Below, piece after piece: positions 1-9,269 of a stretch of 64,000 nucleotides of DNA. A program made the translations under genes and the position numbers. Below the pieces are notes generated by a model that was given only the letters and a program-made list of their open reading frames with translations, had not been told where the DNA came from and searched no databases. Each line of letters opens with the position of its first letter. Position 1 is the stretch's first letter. Source of the DNA: Bacteroidales bacterium (GTDB lineage: Bacteria > Bacteroidota > Bacteroidia > Bacteroidales > UBA12077); NCBI GenBank assembly GCA_013138975.1, contig WTBR01000028.1:1-64000 (forward strand), given 5' to 3'.

Positions 1-1
1 A

Positions 2-27
2 TTAAAAAATGTAGTATATACTACATT
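2..27 (-). terminator. Rho-independent terminator after the siaC-type gene
   Basis: Positions 8-27 form a perfect 20-base palindrome. Read on the minus strand it is followed by a run of T, just after the stop of the 127-residue gene, so it fits a terminator closing the minus-strand signalling operon. A protein-binding palindrome is the alternative. Confidence 0.6.
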
Positions 28-35
28 CAAAGCAC

Positions 36-419
36 TTAGTCCATTGAATAGCTAATTTGTTCAAAAGGAACTTCAACAATATCAGCATATTCTTCACCTG
101 CTTCTTCCATATCTTCATCATCTTCAGGAAAAAACCATTTAATTAAAACTTCTTTTCCATCTTCATGCATTTCTTCAAGTTTCATCAAGATGTCAAGAAT
201 TAATTTTGAAGATGCAGTATTGAAATATACTAGTTTAAATGAAAATGTTGTGTTATCATTTGCTTCTTCCTGATAATCGTCAAGCCAATTAAGAACAGGC
301 TCGTAAAAAGTTGTTACGTCTTCCGGAAGAGATCTTCCTGAAATTTCAAAAATTTCACCATCCTTATCAAGTATAATGGTTGGAGTATCGTCAGTACCTT
401 TGATCTTTATTACTTCCAT
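36..419 (-). CDS. siaC: SiaC-type (DUF1987) regulatory phosphoprotein
   Basis: This 127-residue protein matches the SiaC/DUF1987 family in length and layout. The N-terminal half carries the TPTIILD and FEISGRSLPED motifs and the centre reads YFNTASSK, with a threonine at residue 68. In Pseudomonas, SiaC is phosphorylated by SiaB and dephosphorylated by SiaA, and unphosphorylated SiaC activates the diguanylate cyclase SiaD; to my recollection the phosphosite there is also Thr68. The family has a very acidic C-terminus, here residues 99-111. The gene is last in a minus-strand operon, 15 bases after the SiaB-type gene. No diguanylate cyclase is present in this window, so the output target is unknown. 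Confidence 0.88.
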   Translation of the reverse strand: MEVIKIKGTDDTPTIILDKDGEIFEISGRSLPEDVTTFYEPVLNWLDDYQEEANDNTTFSFKLVYFNTASSKLILDILMKLEEMHEDGKEVLIKWFFPEDDEDMEEAGEEYADIVEVPFEQISYSMD

Positions 420-434
420 AATATCTTTATTATT

Positions 435-1010
435 TTATAAATTTCTAGAAACCGAAGATGTTAATAGAAAAAATGAACTACTTTCATCTATTGGTAAAAA
501 GTGGAATTCGAGCTTGTTTCCTGTTTTTCGAGCTATGTCGATAAATCCTAAACCTGCACCGCCTTTTTCAGAAAGTCTTCCTTCTTTCATCTGGCTTTTA
601 TAAAGTTGCTTTAGACCCTCTCTGTCTAAGCTGTTGATATGGTTAAGCATTTCTGTAAGTTCAACGATCTTGTCGTTTTCTATAACATTACCTGTTGTAA
701 CATGATAGTCATCTTTTCCTTTACTTACCATAAAAATGCCTCTGCCTGCAAATAAGAAGTCATCCGATCCAAAAGAATCAGCATGCTTACTAATGTTTTG
801 CAAACATTCAACCATTACATGAAATACCTTCTTTTGAACTGAATTTGCTTCTGACTCTTTGGCCATATTTGATTCAGTTAAAGAAGTAAATGCTTTGGTA
901 ATCTGGTGAGTAATCTCTCCTTCGTATACCAAAGTAATTTCGTGCGCTTTCATAGAACGATAAAAATCGTAGACAAATTCTAGAAAGCCTTTTACATTAC
1001 TTTTATCCAT
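435..1010 (-). CDS. siaB: SiaB-type protein kinase (GHKL-like fold)
   Basis: The 191-residue protein fits the SiaB family of small serine/threonine kinases, which resemble anti-sigma kinases of the GHKL fold. An N-box-like stretch (VECLQNISKHA, about residues 66-76) and a G-box-like stretch (GGAGLGFIDIAR, about 150-161) are visible; these bind ATP-Mg. There is no signal peptide or membrane segment. It lies between the SpoIIE-type phosphatase gene (38 bases upstream) and siaC (15 bases downstream), which is the kinase/phosphatase/substrate set of the SiaABC partner-switch. The substrate is inferred to be the neighbouring SiaC-type protein. Confidence 0.82.
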   Translation of the reverse strand: MDKSNVKGFLEFVYDFYRSMKAHEITLVYEGEITHQITKAFTSLTESNMAKESEANSVQKKVFHVMVECLQNISKHADSFGSDDFLFAGRGIFMVSKGKDDYHVTTGNVIENDKIVELTEMLNHINSLDREGLKQLYKSQMKEGRLSEKGGAGLGFIDIARKTGNKLEFHFLPIDESSSFFLLTSSVSRNL

Positions 1011-1048
1011 AGGTTGTAAAATTAATATTTATTAAAAATAATAAAAAA

Positions 1049-3658
1049 TTAAAATTCTAATCCAATTAATAACACATCATCAATTTGTTTAATTTTGCCT
1101 TTCCATTTTTTAAATTCTGATGCAAACATACTTGAATACTGTTGCATGGAAAGATCTTTGTTTTCAACAATTTGAGCTCTGATGCGCTGAGGAGAATATT
1201 TCCTTCCTTCTGGTCCGCCTATTTGATCAGGCATTCCATCTGAAAAAATAAATATTTTATCTCCTTTAATTATTTCAATAGAATGATTAATAAAATCTTT
1301 TTCAGGTTTTTTCCTGTGAGGAATACCTCCAATTGCTTTTCGGTTTCCTTTATATTCAATTAATTCGCCATTTCGCAATAAATAAAGTGGCCTGTGAGCT
1401 CCAGAATATTGTAATTCTTTCTTTTTCAAATCTATTCTACAAAATGCAATATCCATACCATCGCGAGCATCGGCGTCAATTTTGTCTTGTTTTAATGTTG
1501 TACGAACATCAAAATGTAATTTATCAAGAATTTGTCCTGCGTTATAATTTATATCGTGGTCGACAATATTGTTAAGTTGGAAGTAGCCTATAAATGAAAG
1601 TAATGCTCCAGGTACTCCATGACCGGTACAATCGACCGCTGAAATATATAATATATCATCTTTTTTAAAGAACCACGGGAAGTCACCACTTACTACATCG
1701 CGAGGTAGATAAAAGATAAAAGATTTTGGTAAATGCTCTTGAATATGTGCTGTATTAGGGAGAATAGACGTTTGTATACGTTGAGCATAGTTTATACTCT
1801 CACTAATTTTTCTATTTTTATCTTTTATTTCTAATTCAATTTGTTTTGCTTCGGTAATATCATGACCAACAAATAAAATTGTCTCAAGTTCATTTTCATT
1901 AAACTCAGGAATAACATTATATGTCATTATTCTATCACCAAGGTTTGCTGTTGACATTGTTAATTCCCGAACTATTTTTTGATTTGTTTTTCGGATTTGC
2001 TTAATAGTATCTTTAAAGAAAGTAACTAATGCAGGATCCATTTCTAATTCATCAATTCTTCCGTTTATTATATCTTTTGATTTAACTCCAATATAATCGT
2101 CCACCATTGGATTCGCATAAAAGAATTGACCTTTTGTATTCATTCTAAGGATTAAGTCCGGACTATTTTCAGAAAGAGATTGCATTTTACTCTTCATCCG
2201 TTCTTCTTTTTCTGCTCTTTTTCGTTCTGTTATATCTTGCGAGTTTAAAATAATTCCATTTATTGCAGAATCATCAAGTAAGTTTCGTCCGGTGGTTTCA
2301 ATATGAATTTTCTTACCATCCTTTTTAATATAAGTGTATTCAATAGCCCTTGGCGTATGCGGATCTTCTTTTAATTGATTAAACATTTCTTTCATGGCAG
2401 CTTCTCCTTTTGCTGTCAATCGATCCATATCTTTACCTCGCATCATTTCTTCAGGAGTATATCCAAGTATTTTCGTAACTGATGGACTTTGATATATTAA
2501 TTTAATTTGATTATCGTATATTGAAATTACCTCTGAAGCATTTTCTAATAATGAATGAAGTCTTTTTTGTGCATTCTCAACTTCTTTTATTTGAGTTTCA
2601 AGATTTTTATTGGAGATTTCAAGTTCCTCTTGAGTGGCTCTCATTTCTTCAGCATTCTGACGAAGTTGCTCTTCATTTGCTTTGAGCTCAACTGTCATTT
2701 GTTGTGACTCTTGAAGTAACTTTTCAGTTTTCCGATTCATTCTTAAATTATAGAGAGTACGTGCAATTATCTCTCCTAATTCTTTTAAAAATTCAATGGT
2801 AAGTTCTGGTAATTTATCCTCAATAGAGGCAAATTCAATTACTCCTTGTAATTTTTCTTCTGCGATTAAAGGAACAATTAATATACTTGAAGGTTTTTTA
2901 TCTCCTAAAATTCCCGATGTTATTGAAGCATAGTCTTCTGGAATTTCAGTTCTGTAAACAATGTCTTGCTCGTATGCACATTGCCCGATTAATCCTTCTC
3001 CTATTTTGAATTCTTGGTTTATGTATCTTTTTCTGTTATATGCATAGGTGGCAGTATTCCTAAGTTTCTTTGTTTCTTCATCATATAAATAAAAAGAACC
3101 TTGAAGGATGTTTATGTAATTAATTAATTTAACAATTACTTCGTATGTTAACTCATCAACGTGGTTGTTCATTCGAAGAATTCTAGAAATTAAGTCTTTG
3201 CCTTCAGATATCCAGTTTTGTTCTTTTTCCTTTTTATTATTAGCAAGTAAATTGTTACGCATAACAATTAATGATCTTCCAATAATATCATCTTCATTAA
3301 TTAAATCATCATTGTCATCGTAAATTCCTTCACCAATTTTTTTGGCAAAACGAGCATTTCTATTTATATCTTGATCTCGTTGTTCAATAATCTTTTCAAA
3401 GACAGTTTTATCTTTTTCTCTTTTTTTAATTGAGAAATAAAATAATATTCCAACAATAAAAGGAAGAATGTCAATTAACCAATGTATAGGATTGGATTTA
3501 TGAATTTCAGCAATTGTATTAAAGGAAACATTAAGGTTGTTGTATAATATATCTATCATCCAAGAAATGAAAAGATATAATATTGATATCCCAACCCCTA
3601 TGATTATATCATTATATGTGATTGTACTTAATTTATTGTTTTGTTTATTAATCGCCAT
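1049..3658 (-). CDS. Membrane GAF-PAS-PAS sensor with SpoIIE-type (PP2C) phosphatase output
   Basis: This 869-residue protein is a membrane-tethered sensor phosphatase. Two hydrophobic segments lie near residues 17-37 and 58-76, followed by a GAF domain (about 160-310), a coiled coil rich in Glu and Gln (about 315-370), a PAS domain (about 372-485), a second PAS (about 490-610), a short helical linker, and a SpoIIE/PP2C domain to the C-terminus. The phosphatase motifs SGDF, AVDCTGHGVPGA, FSDGMPDQIGG and DDVLLIG contain the metal-binding aspartates. By position it should be the SiaA equivalent, removing phosphate from the SiaC-type protein. SiaA of Pseudomonas has a HAMP and extracellular sensor instead, so the signal sensed here is probably cytoplasmic. 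Confidence 0.88.
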   Translation of the reverse strand: MAINKQNNKLSTITYNDIIIGVGISILYLFISWMIDILYNNLNVSFNTIAEIHKSNPIHWLIDILPFIVGILFYFSIKKREKDKTVFEKIIEQRDQDINRNARFAKKIGEGIYDDNDDLINEDDIIGRSLIVMRNNLLANNKKEKEQNWISEGKDLISRILRMNNHVDELTYEVIVKLINYINILQGSFYLYDEETKKLRNTATYAYNRKRYINQEFKIGEGLIGQCAYEQDIVYRTEIPEDYASITSGILGDKKPSSILIVPLIAEEKLQGVIEFASIEDKLPELTIEFLKELGEIIARTLYNLRMNRKTEKLLQESQQMTVELKANEEQLRQNAEEMRATQEELEISNKNLETQIKEVENAQKRLHSLLENASEVISIYDNQIKLIYQSPSVTKILGYTPEEMMRGKDMDRLTAKGEAAMKEMFNQLKEDPHTPRAIEYTYIKKDGKKIHIETTGRNLLDDSAINGIILNSQDITERKRAEKEERMKSKMQSLSENSPDLILRMNTKGQFFYANPMVDDYIGVKSKDIINGRIDELEMDPALVTFFKDTIKQIRKTNQKIVRELTMSTANLGDRIMTYNVIPEFNENELETILFVGHDITEAKQIELEIKDKNRKISESINYAQRIQTSILPNTAHIQEHLPKSFIFYLPRDVVSGDFPWFFKKDDILYISAVDCTGHGVPGALLSFIGYFQLNNIVDHDINYNAGQILDKLHFDVRTTLKQDKIDADARDGMDIAFCRIDLKKKELQYSGAHRPLYLLRNGELIEYKGNRKAIGGIPHRKKPEKDFINHSIEIIKGDKIFIFSDGMPDQIGGPEGRKYSPQRIRAQIVENKDLSMQQYSSMFASEFKKWKGKIKQIDDVLLIGLEF

Positions 3659-3673
3659 ATATTGAGAAATGAT

Positions 3674-4447
3674 TTAATACTTTAATAAAGTTTCACCTAT
3701 TTGATTAGACATTCCTTCGAACAAGTCACTAAAGTTACGTTTAAATTCTTTAAAAGAAGCTAGCTCAATAATTGCAATTGTTTTATCTTCTATAATAATT
3801 GGAATTATTATTAAATGATTTGGAGAACTACTTCCAAGCCCCGATAAAATTGTAACATAATTGTCTGGGATATCTTTTAAATTTAAAGCGATTTTATTTA
3901 TGGCCACTTGACCTGATAATGTTTCACCTAAGTTAAAACTTTTTGGTTCTTCATCGCCAAAATATGCATATTTGCCTGTAATATGATATATGTCCTTCTC
4001 TCTATCTTTAACGAAAAACAAACCCTGAACAATATCAAATTCTTTTGCAATATTTGACAATATTTTTTCTGTATATTTTTCTAATTTTAATTTTGAATCA
4101 ACTTTTGGCAATATTTTTTTAATGTAATTTTCAACATTTAATAATTCTTCCTCGTTTTCATCTTTATCAACTACTTGTTGTTTCGATTTTTCTTTGAATA
4201 TATCAATTTCATTATTAGAGTATTTATCTTGATTGCTATGTTTAGAAGAAGCTAATATAGAAAGTGTAAAAAGAAATACTGTTAATATTACTACAAGAAT
4301 TAATAATATATTTATTGATTGTTTATCAGAGATTTTGTATTCTAATAACAAATTCTGAATTTTCCCGAAAAGCACAAAGAATACTATAAATGCACTGATT
4401 AGGGCTAAAGAAGCTAATATTTTATATATTTTATTTGTATCCATCAA
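3674..4447 (-). CDS. Membrane-anchored GAF-domain protein
   Basis: The 257-residue protein has two transmembrane segments (about residues 9-30 and 43-66), a polar linker, and a single GAF domain (about 110-257) ending at the C-terminus. The GAF is similar in layout to the one in the downstream phosphatase: both contain a GLFFVKD or GSFYLYDEE-type start and a SGQVA or IGQCA motif. There is no output domain, so it may be a ligand-binding partner of that phosphatase or a duplicated input module. It sits 15 bases upstream of the phosphatase gene and 6 bases after the cheB-like gene. Confidence 0.75.
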   Translation of the reverse strand: MMDTNKIYKILASLALISAFIVFFVLFGKIQNLLLEYKISDKQSINILLILVVILTVFLFTLSILASSKHSNQDKYSNNEIDIFKEKSKQQVVDKDENEEELLNVENYIKKILPKVDSKLKLEKYTEKILSNIAKEFDIVQGLFFVKDREKDIYHITGKYAYFGDEEPKSFNLGETLSGQVAINKIALNLKDIPDNYVTILSGLGSSSPNHLIIIPIIIEDKTIAIIELASFKEFKRNFSDLFEGMSNQIGETLLKY

Positions 4448-4453
4448 TAATTA

Positions 4454-5011
4454 TTATTTTATTTTTAATAAAAAATTGATAATTTGTTCTGTAGTAAATA
4501 TATGATCCACATTTGTTAGTTTTAGAGATGCTTCGGTCATTGTTTTTACTTGACATTCTTTAGGATCTTGTACAATTGCTACTCCTCCTGCTTGTTTTAA
4601 TTTTTTTAAACCATAAGCTCCATCACGATTTGCTCCAGATAATATTATACCGATTAATTTGTCGCGATATGCTTGCGAAGCAGTCTCAAAAGTAAGATCA
4701 ATAGATGGACGGGAATGATTTACAGGCTCTTCAGTTGATAAAGCAATACGCTTATTTAATTCGATAAACATATGATAATTTGATGGAGCAAGATATCCTT
4801 TTCCTGGTTTTATGGTTTCTTTGTCATAAGGTTCAACAATAGGAATATTGGATTTTATAGACAAAGCTTCAACAAAGCCAGAACGTACATGTTTTAATCT
4901 ATGTAAACTTAATAATATGGGCAATGGAAAATTTTTAGGTAACGAATTTAAAATTTTCGTAATTACCTGAAAACTTCCTGCTGATCCACCTATTACTACT
5001 GCTTTGTACAT
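4454..5011 (-). CDS. CheB-type methylesterase domain without receiver
   Basis: The 185-residue protein is a free-standing CheB methylesterase catalytic domain. The serine nucleophile motif GGSAGS is at residues 8-13, a histidine lies in LSLHR near residue 37, and the aspartate of the triad lies in GANRDGA near residue 130. Classical CheB is about 350 residues and begins with a response-regulator receiver; that part is missing, so activity is not controlled by phosphorylation of the same chain. Family function is removal of methyl groups from chemoreceptor glutamates, but no receptor gene is in this window. It is tightly linked to two CheR-like genes upstream (5-base gap) and a GAF protein downstream. 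Confidence 0.88.
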   Translation of the reverse strand: MYKAVVIGGSAGSFQVITKILNSLPKNFPLPILLSLHRLKHVRSGFVEALSIKSNIPIVEPYDKETIKPGKGYLAPSNYHMFIELNKRIALSTEEPVNHSRPSIDLTFETASQAYRDKLIGIILSGANRDGAYGLKKLKQAGGVAIVQDPKECQVKTMTEASLKLTNVDHIFTTEQIINFLLKIK

Positions 5012-5016
5012 TTGGT

Positions 5017-5847
5017 TTATGATAATTTCTTTTTATAAATATTTTCTTCCTTGTTAATCAAGGTAAAATCTTTATCAGAGTTCCAGTAATCTATTATTTC
5101 ATTGTTTCCAATAATTAAATGACCTCCTGAAACTAATCCATTATAACTAATTTTAGTGTATCGCTCTTGTAAAATTTGATTATAATAAATCATCTGATTT
5201 CGAAACAATACTAATTTTATTCCCTTAGGATAATCATCAAATATAATATTTTGTTTTATAAATTTAGTATTCTCTATTAAAGAAGTATCCCAAAAAGCTT
5301 GATCTCCTTCTTGAGTAAAAAAATCAGAGAGCTTTCCTTCGTTAAAAATTCTTTTGTAATTTGCATCATTTACTTCTAATTTCTTTGGATCGAGTAAGCC
5401 TTTTTTAGTGTTTTCGATATCAAGTTCACTAATGCTTGAAGCAACGAATTTAACGTTCTTGAGAAGATTTAATTTTTTAAGAATAATAGCTGTTGAGAAC
5501 AATTCTTCGCCTGTAGTAACTTCAGGAAACCAGATTTTAAAACTTGTAGAATCTTTGATGTTCTGCGGGAATATTTCTTCTTTCAAAACTCTCCAAAGTG
5601 ATGGGTCACGAAACATCTCAGTAGTTCCAACATTAATATTTTGCAAGAATACTTCAAAAAAATCTTTTTCGGCTTTTATCTTACTAACAAAACCATCCGC
5701 ATCTTTTAAATTTTGATTAATAATGAATTTTTCCACTCTTCGCTTAAAAAACGTAAGAGCGTAATTCTTAAAATCATAATTATAGACATCTTGTAATGTC
5801 TTTATTATATTTCTTGTATCAACTATGCCTAGTTCATATCTATTCAT
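5017..5847 (-). CDS. Degenerate CheR-like protein (probable pseudo-methyltransferase)
   Basis: The 276-residue protein aligns along its length with the adjacent CheR-like gene but has lost key residues. The SAM-binding loop reads PEVTTGEEL where the neighbour has AGCSTGQEV, and the aspartate of the neighbour's ASDLN motif is serine here (ASSIS). The FKRR motif and TEMFRDP motif remain, as does FRNQMIYY near the C-terminus. It is probably non-catalytic and may act as a regulator or partner of the intact paralogue. It lies 22 bases after that paralogue and 5 bases before the CheB-like gene, so all three are probably co-transcribed. Confidence 0.78.
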   Translation of the reverse strand: MNRYELGIVDTRNIIKTLQDVYNYDFKNYALTFFKRRVEKFIINQNLKDADGFVSKIKAEKDFFEVFLQNINVGTTEMFRDPSLWRVLKEEIFPQNIKDSTSFKIWFPEVTTGEELFSTAIILKKLNLLKNVKFVASSISELDIENTKKGLLDPKKLEVNDANYKRIFNEGKLSDFFTQEGDQAFWDTSLIENTKFIKQNIIFDDYPKGIKLVLFRNQMIYYNQILQERYTKISYNGLVSGGHLIIGNNEIIDYWNSDKDFTLINKEENIYKKKLS

Positions 5848-5869
5848 TGCATAATACTTTTAACTTTGT

Positions 5870-6709
5870 TTACTTTTTTCGATATGCTTGCCCTTTTTTA
5901 TCAAATCTTGATGTGATTTCACCTAGCATTGTTTCATGCATACCTAAAACTAAAAATCCGTTGGTATAAAGATGATCGTGAAAAAGTTTAAAAACTTTGT
6001 TTTGTAAGCTATATTTAAAGTAAATAATTACATTTCTACATAAAATAAGATCAAATTTAGCAAAATATAAATCGCCACCTTGTACTAAATCATGTTGCCT
6101 AAATATAGGTTTTTGCCTTAAAAAGTCATTTATCTGAATTGAATCTGATATTTTATCAATTTTAAAGTATTTTGAATAAGGGACATCATTATATTCTTCA
6201 TAATTATATGGATTCTCTTTTATAACTTTATCAAAGTTGTCAAGATATCCAATATTAAATCGATATTTATAATTTCCTTTCTTAGCTGCTTCAAGTGCAT
6301 CAGTATTTAGATCACTTGCAAATATTTTTGCTTTGTTCAAAAGCCCAAGTTCATTTAATAAAATCATCATTGAATAAACTTCTTGACCAGTGGAACAACC
6401 TGCATGCCAAATATTAATGTTACTGTTTTCAGCAAACTTAGGTAAAATACGATATCGTAAGGTTTGCCATATTTGTGGATCACGGAAAAGTTCTGTGGTG
6501 TTAACAGTAATATCTCGTACTGTTTTTTCTAAAAATGGCTTGTTAGTTTTTATTTTATTGATTAAACCAATAAGATCAGTGTTATTATCAATAAGAATTT
6601 TTTGCAAACGACGTTTAAGCGATTTTTCCGAATACTCACTAAAATCGTATTCCGATGTGTTTTTTATAGTGTTTACAAAAAATTGAACTTCTTGATCAGA
6701 TAGAACCAT
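5870..6709 (-). CDS. CheR-type protein-glutamate methyltransferase
   Basis: The 279-residue protein matches CheR methyltransferases in length. The N-terminal helical domain carries SLKRR, followed by TELFRDP, the SAM-binding motif AGCSTGQEVYS (about residue 103), ASDLN (about 135) and LCRNVIIYF (about 225). CheR methylates glutamates of chemoreceptors using S-adenosylmethionine. There are no receptors, CheA or CheW here, so the target may be an unlinked receptor or hybrid kinase. It is the first gene of the minus-strand operon, about 70 bases downstream of a TATTTTTG promoter element. Confidence 0.88.
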   Translation of the reverse strand: MVLSDQEVQFFVNTIKNTSEYDFSEYSEKSLKRRLQKILIDNNTDLIGLINKIKTNKPFLEKTVRDITVNTTELFRDPQIWQTLRYRILPKFAENSNINIWHAGCSTGQEVYSMMILLNELGLLNKAKIFASDLNTDALEAAKKGNYKYRFNIGYLDNFDKVIKENPYNYEEYNDVPYSKYFKIDKISDSIQINDFLRQKPIFRQHDLVQGGDLYFAKFDLILCRNVIIYFKYSLQNKVFKLFHDHLYTNGFLVLGMHETMLGEITSRFDKKGQAYRKK

Positions 6710-6778
6710 TCGGTATTTTCAGTTAAAAAGTGATACACTTACTACGCTAATTTTAAAAAATAGTTTGTTTTAAGTGTG

Positions 6779-6786
6779 CAAAAATA
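6779..6786 (-). promoter_or_regulatory. Putative -7 element of the signalling operon
   Basis: The minus strand reads TATTTTTG, a match to the Bacteroidota -7 consensus TAnnTTTG, 70 bases before the cheR-type start codon. No convincing TTG -33 element is found at the usual distance. Confidence 0.45.
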
Positions 6787-6858
6787 GTTAATAAAGTTGT
6801 ATTGAAAAAGTATGTCAATTTAATTTAATATAATTACAGAAATTTTTAAGTAGGAATA

Positions 6859-8517
6859 ATGATTTTAAGTAAAACAAAACCAACTTTAGCCATATACGGA
6901 ATTAAAGATATAAAAAACTCTGGATATCCCGTGTTTGTTCACGATCATAATGTTTCCTTATTTAAAAATAGTAAATTGAATAGGCATGTACAACTTGAAA
7001 GAATTACGAGAAGGAAATATGATAATTCAATTGAAAAACAAATTCACGATCTGCTTAAAAATGAAAAGTTAATAAATCAAGATTTTGACATTGTTTTTAT
7101 TGACAATGTTATAGGTAGAGCCTTTATTAGTGCTGACGGTGGAATTCGGTTTGAGGGGCCATTGAATAAAGAATTGATTGTTGGATTAGAAAAGGGTAGA
7201 TGCTGGTGGTATGGTAAAGAAACTGAAGCTTATGTGCTAAATCATGAATTAGCTCATATCTATAGTTGTTTACCATTTTTTGGAAATTTTAAAGAAAATA
7301 GTTTATTAGTGCATTTTGATGGTGGTGCAAGTATGAGTAATTTCTCAGCATGGACATATAAAAACAGTTCTTTATCTAAAATTGAGTACCACTGGGATTT
7401 GAAATATTTATCATCGTTATTTAATGCAAATGCCTTGGCTTTTGCAATTATTGGAGCAAAAGAATTTGATCAGCATTCGGTTCCTGGCAAATTAATGGGC
7501 TTTGCGTCATTTGGGGAATACTCAATTGAATTAGAAATTTGGTTAATTGAAAATGATTTTTTTCAAAATATTTGGGGTAAAAAGTCAATGTTTTTTGAGA
7601 AAGTGAAAAAGGATTGGAATATTGATCTTAATAGTTTCGATTTGCATAATTCCTTTTTACAAAATATTGCTGCTACATTTCAATATGTTTTTCAACGGGA
7701 TTTTCTTGAAAAGATTAAAACATTAAAAACGATTACTTCAACTGATTATCTGTATTTAACAGGAGGTTCTGCATTAAATATTTTAGTAAATACGGAGATT
7801 ATAAATAGTAATTTATTTAATGATGTTTTTATTCCTCCATGTACTAATGACTCTGGGTTATCTATTGGTGCCGGAGCATTTGTTGAACACTTAAAACATG
7901 GTAAAATAGAATTACATGATCCTTATCTTAACAATTGGAATCTTAGTAATTGTGAGGTAGCTTATGATGATAAAGATATTAAAGAAGTTGCAAAACAATT
8001 AATTGATGGTAAAGTGATTGGTGTTTGTAATGGTTTTGGAGAATCGGGCCCTAGGGCATTAGGAAATAGGAGTATCCTTGCTTTAGCCAATTCAAAGCAA
8101 TTGGCTAAAAAAGTGAGCGAAGAGCATAAGAAACGAGAATGGTATCGACCTGTAGCACCTATTATGCTTGAGAAAAACGCGAAGTATTTTACAGGATTAA
8201 ATGAAATTCATCATTTAAGTAAATATATGTTATTGGATTTTACGATAAATGAAGATAAAAGAAAAGAGATAGAAGGAGTTGTTCATGTTGATGGAACTTC
8301 TAGAATTCAAACAATTTTTAAACGAAGCGATAATCCATTTATATTTGATTTATTGGAAATCCTAGATAAGGAGTTTAAAATAAAGGCATTAATAAATACG
8401 TCGTTTAATATTAAAGGAGAGCCAATTGTTCATACAGTGAGTGATGCAGAACGGTCAGCATTAAACATGAGACTTGATGGAGTTGTATTAAACGGGAAAC
8501 TGAAAATTATAAAGTAA
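6859..8517 (+). CDS. NodU/CmcH-family carbamoyltransferase
   Basis: The 552-residue protein has the two-domain layout of O-carbamoyltransferases (TobZ, NodU, CmcH). The N-terminal Kae1-like domain includes the metal-binding NHELAH motif near residue 128 and a HFDGGAS motif near 154; the C-terminal domain (from about residue 370) has GESGPRALGNRSIL, typical of the family. Such enzymes use carbamoyl phosphate and ATP to carbamoylate a hydroxyl of a sugar or secondary metabolite. No substrate pathway is adjacent: upstream is the divergent signalling operon and downstream a convergent envelope gene whose 3' end overlaps by 11 bases. A glycan is the likeliest substrate, but that is inference. Confidence 0.87.
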   Translation: MILSKTKPTLAIYGIKDIKNSGYPVFVHDHNVSLFKNSKLNRHVQLERITRRKYDNSIEKQIHDLLKNEKLINQDFDIVFIDNVIGRAFISADGGIRFEGPLNKELIVGLEKGRCWWYGKETEAYVLNHELAHIYSCLPFFGNFKENSLLVHFDGGASMSNFSAWTYKNSSLSKIEYHWDLKYLSSLFNANALAFAIIGAKEFDQHSVPGKLMGFASFGEYSIELEIWLIENDFFQNIWGKKSMFFEKVKKDWNIDLNSFDLHNSFLQNIAATFQYVFQRDFLEKIKTLKTITSTDYLYLTGGSALNILVNTEIINSNLFNDVFIPPCTNDSGLSIGAGAFVEHLKHGKIELHDPYLNNWNLSNCEVAYDDKDIKEVAKQLIDGKVIGVCNGFGESGPRALGNRSILALANSKQLAKKVSEEHKKREWYRPVAPIMLEKNAKYFTGLNEIHHLSKYMLLDFTINEDKRKEIEGVVHVDGTSRIQTIFKRSDNPFIFDLLEILDKEFKIKALINTSFNIKGEPIVHTVSDAERSALNMRLDGVVLNGKLKIIK

Positions 8518-9238
8518 ATCCAAATTTAAGGAATAAAGAGTTTTTAAGGGGATTTGCAAGCAATGAAGATTGCAATGGTATTTCTTTAGTTTTAAATACT
8601 GTTATGTTTCGGATCATGTCAATTCCTACATTTACAATTCCAAACTGACTTCCATAATAACTTTCGAAGGCATTAAATCCTAATGCAAAATTAAAGTTGT
8701 TCTTTTTAATTGTTTTTGAGTAAGCTAACTGAAAATATGTTGAGTATATATTTTTATTGGTTTCTTGATTTTGATCATCGCCATAAATCATTGTGGCTAC
8801 TAAAACAGTAATAGGAAATTTAGGCGTGCCTTTAAATTCAACATCAAGTTCAATTGTATGTTTGGTTGTACTTTTGTAATAATTAGTTATTTCATTACTT
8901 TCCTTATAAGTTTGAGGACAATAGTAATCGTAAATTGTAAAAGAAAAATTTCTCCAAATATGGGTAAAGTACAAATCAAGTTCAGAATAATTTCCATCAA
9001 TGCTGTGAGCTAACCAAATGCCGGTTGTTGATTTGTTTGTGGTGAATTCAAAACTTGGTTCGATTGTAGGCGAGTATGATGTAGCGAATCCTCTCCAAGT
9101 ATGCATACTCAAAAAATCAACTTTAAATACTGTATTGAAAAGATCATTCTTTGTATTTGCGTTAGCATTTAATTTTTGAACAGCTATTATAAAAAGAATG
9201 GCAATTGCTAGTTTGTATTTATTTAAAAATGTGTTCAT
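8507..9238 (-). CDS. Predicted secreted or outer-membrane beta-rich protein
   Basis: The 243-residue protein begins with a signal peptide (hydrophobic residues 10-24) and then alternates aromatic and polar residues as in small beta-barrels, for example FDFLSMHTWRG near the start and a terminal ...FLKFGFTL strand ending in a hydrophobic residue. It resembles the TorF/Gcw_chp-like group of conserved Bacteroidota and proteobacterial envelope proteins, an assignment made from the general look rather than a clear motif. Substrate and function are unknown. Its stop lies inside the 3' end of the convergent carbamoyltransferase gene. Confidence 0.65.
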   Translation of the reverse strand: MNTFLNKYKLAIAILFIIAVQKLNANANTKNDLFNTVFKVDFLSMHTWRGFATSYSPTIEPSFEFTTNKSTTGIWLAHSIDGNYSELDLYFTHIWRNFSFTIYDYYCPQTYKESNEITNYYKSTTKHTIELDVEFKGTPKFPITVLVATMIYGDDQNQETNKNIYSTYFQLAYSKTIKKNNFNFALGFNAFESYYGSQFGIVNVGIDMIRNITVFKTKEIPLQSSLLANPLKNSLFLKFGFTL

Positions 9239-9269
9239 CTCTCCCGTCTCCCTCTAAAAAATTGATGGG

